Source: JBEKYD01 sp049509915 (GTDB taxonomy: Bacteria; Acidobacteriota; Terriglobia; Bryobacterales; Bryobacteraceae). From it: a stretch of 32,210 nt of DNA. Position 1 is the stretch's first letter. Each line of letters begins with the position of its first letter. The DNA lies in assembly GCA_049509915.1 (NCBI GenBank), contig JBEKZL010000083.1:1-32210 (forward strand), given 5' to 3'. Of the stretch, positions 30,740 to 32,210 are shown one piece after another. Position numbers and translations under genes: made by a program. The notes beneath the pieces were generated by a model. The model saw only the letters and a list, made by a program, of their open reading frames with translations, did no database searches and had not been told where the DNA came from.

Positions 30740-31314
30740 CGCGCAAGGGCGAAAGGGGGCTCGGTGCACCCAACCTCTACGATGCGGCCGACAAAGCTGC
30801 GCAGGTCTGGGCCATGTTGTGGTGGTTCGCTGGCGAGAACAGCCGCTCGCACCAGAAACTCAGCCAGCAGGGCGCGAAACGGGGTTGTGGGAGACAACTC
30901 CGGGCTCTGTCGCGCGGCGGCACGGATAGCACTCGATGGCGAACCCTCGCGCGCTCGCCGCGGCCGCGATCGAGGTCCCTTCGATTCGCGCCCGCGGGCT
31001 CGCAAGGAGGGAAATAACGCGTGGAAACAGCTTGTAGGCTTGGTTCTTGAAACGGCTGGGATGCCCCACCGCACTCTGACTACGCCTCCCGCGTAACGCA
31101 TCTCAGCATACGCGCGCCGAGCTTGCGTTCCACCTCATCACGCGTGGTCTTGCCGACTTTGAAACTACTCGCGGCGAATCCGGGGAAAACGCAGCAAATC
31201 AATAGGGTCACAGTCCAGTGAACACGCTTGCTGATTAGGGTTGACGCCACGTGCACGGTAAGGATATAAACCAATTTGGCAGGTTTAGGTCGCCGACACC
31301 ACCCACAGAGATCC
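30740..31314. other. Gene-free stretch
   Basis: No gene supported. Open frames on both strands have arginine/proline-rich, low-information products without recognisable domains. The right edge meets an IS110 fragment. Confidence 0.4.
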
Positions 31315-31572
31315 TCGTGCGGGCAGTAGAAGCGCATCGTCGGCCGGCCCACGGCCTCCGCGATTGCCTCAGCATCGGTGTAGTCACTCTTGTTGGTCTT
31401 CACATATGGCTTGACATGCTGCGGGAATCAGGCACACCTCGTGTCCCTGCTGTGGCAACGCCCGACCCAGGAAATGGGCGCATCCGCAGGCCCCGGGACG
31501 CCCGTCGCGCGAACAACGTCGGCTGACCCAAGCCGACTTCCCGTTCCCCATCCGGCCGTGGAACGCCCGCTC
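31315..31572 (-). pseudogene. IS110-family transposase fragment
   Basis: Reading leftward from about 31572: ERAFHGRMGNGKSAWVSRRC, ACGCAHFLGRALPQQGHEVC and LIPA in one frame, then after a frame change near 31420 HVKPYVKTNKSDYTDAEAIA and EAVGRPTMRF. This is the N-terminal RuvC-like DEDD region of IS110 transposases (the KTNKSDYTDAEAIAEA block is diagnostic). The frame is broken once and the protein ends near 31315, so less than a third of the gene remains. The C-terminal serine domain is absent. Confidence 0.8.
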
Positions 31573-32210
31573 CATCCGAGTGGTCCGACGTCCGGCCGTT
31601 GCCGAGACTTCCCAGATCGCCGAATCTGAGGGCATTGATCCTCGCGCGGCACTCCAACCAACCGTAACGTCGCACAAAGCGCGGTGAGTGCGGAGCCGGT
31701 TGAAAGGCTAAGTGGGCTCTGGCAACTCATGTTGCGACCGATCAAGAGATAAGCAATGGGCTCTTGATGGCACCCGCCGAACGCCTGAATTGCCGTCATC
31801 ATGCGGGGCAATTTGCCGCTGAGCACCGCATACCGATGCCGGCGTAGCGAACTCTCACGGCAGGATCGTGGAAGTCCGAGCCTACCTTGATTCGGCTCTC
31901 GTTGCTCGTCTGTTCGAGGAGAATCCGATCTAGCGACCCGCATCCCGGTTAGTGCGTTTTACGCTCAAATACGCTTGGTTCCTCGCAGTCGTGCTTTTCC
32001 CGTGCTTTCGCCCTAAGCGTAAATGGTCGATGGTTGTTGCTGACAATGACTGATCTTTCGTTGACGAGCCTCCAAAAGGGTTGTCAGTATCTAGCAGGAT
32101 GCTGAAAAATAGCCCGGGGCGGAATTCAGTGTCCTTCCCGCTTTTCTTTCAGAAGCTCCCTGGTGTTTCGCATAACAGCTCTGCGTAGGGGGATACAGAC
32201 CCAAAACGCC
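31573..32210. other. Gene-free right end of window
   Basis: No supportable gene. Several open frames on the minus strand lack family resemblance. It may be further decayed insertion-sequence debris next to the IS110 fragment, but I cannot identify it. Confidence 0.35.

Noticed and set aside
30658..31101. Overlapping open frames on both strands after the cytochrome gene
   Set aside because: Products are low-information and arginine-rich; the plus-strand frame begins inside the cytochrome. No family resemblance.
32090..32120. Possible IS end (gatgctgaaaaatagc)
   Set aside because: It resembles ends of some IS elements, but there is no transposase or matching inverted end in the window.

Overview
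The window looks like a high-GC Acidobacteriota chromosome, close to Solibacter/Bryobacter types. This is inferred from protein content: a secreted heparinase-II/III-like protein, a short archaeal/CpaA-type prepilin peptidase, a fragment of an SBBP/DUF7948-type beta-propeller protein, a large Ser/Thr kinase fused to a formylglycine-enzyme-like domain and an alpha/beta hydrolase, and a hexaheme cytochrome. No rRNA or ribosomal-protein gene is present to fix the taxonomy.

Layout. 0.25-2.8 kb: ordinary chromosomal genes (secreted polysaccharide-lyase-like protein, zinc-ribbon/DUF4870 membrane protein, prepilin peptidase). 2.8-8.1 kb: a decayed zone with a beta-propeller fragment, a DUF1003 gene cut at its 5' end, a broken ISNCY-like insertion sequence, remnants of a yhaO-yhaN (SbcCD-like) operon in which part of yhaN is inverted, and a dead tyrosine integrase lying against a tRNA-derived att site. 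8.1-21.5 kb: a well-defined integrated element of about 13.36 kb, bounded by a perfect 46-bp direct repeat of the 3' end of tRNA-Pro(CGG); the full tRNA is at the right end next to an intact integrase and an AlpA-like excisionase. 21.5-23.7 kb: a broken IS630 transposase abutting two overlapping tyrosine-recombinase genes that resemble a RIT (recombinase-in-trio) remnant. 23.8-30.7 kb: chromosomal genes again (M20 peptidase, small exported protein, kinase fusion, multiheme cytochrome). 31.3-31.6 kb: an IS110 fragment.

The element has four parts. (1) At the left end is a restriction-modification module: vsr and a C5-cytosine methyltransferase on the plus strand converge with a probable endonuclease and a controller (C) protein on the minus strand. 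The same 14-bp operator core lies at both promoters, so the C protein probably coordinates both arms. (2) Next is a rightward block of a 47-residue protein, a 183-residue protein, a second tyrosine recombinase and three unknown genes, each of the last three followed within about 10 nt by a related hairpin carrying TTATGC. (3) A leftward operon of nine small genes follows, with a terminase-small-subunit-like protein, a structural-like protein, a degenerate HNH protein and one recurring helix-turn-helix module in four products. (4) A 1.2-kb gene-free control region with three copies of a 16-bp motif precedes the excisionase and integrase. Paired GGGCATAC sites near both ends look like integrase arm sites. 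No capsid, portal, large terminase or conjugation gene was seen, so the element is best described as a small integrative island with phage-satellite-like features.

Most promising leads: the satellite-like island as a whole; the C-operator wiring that includes vsr; the hairpin-after-each-gene array beside a recombinase; and the three-copy motif in the control region.
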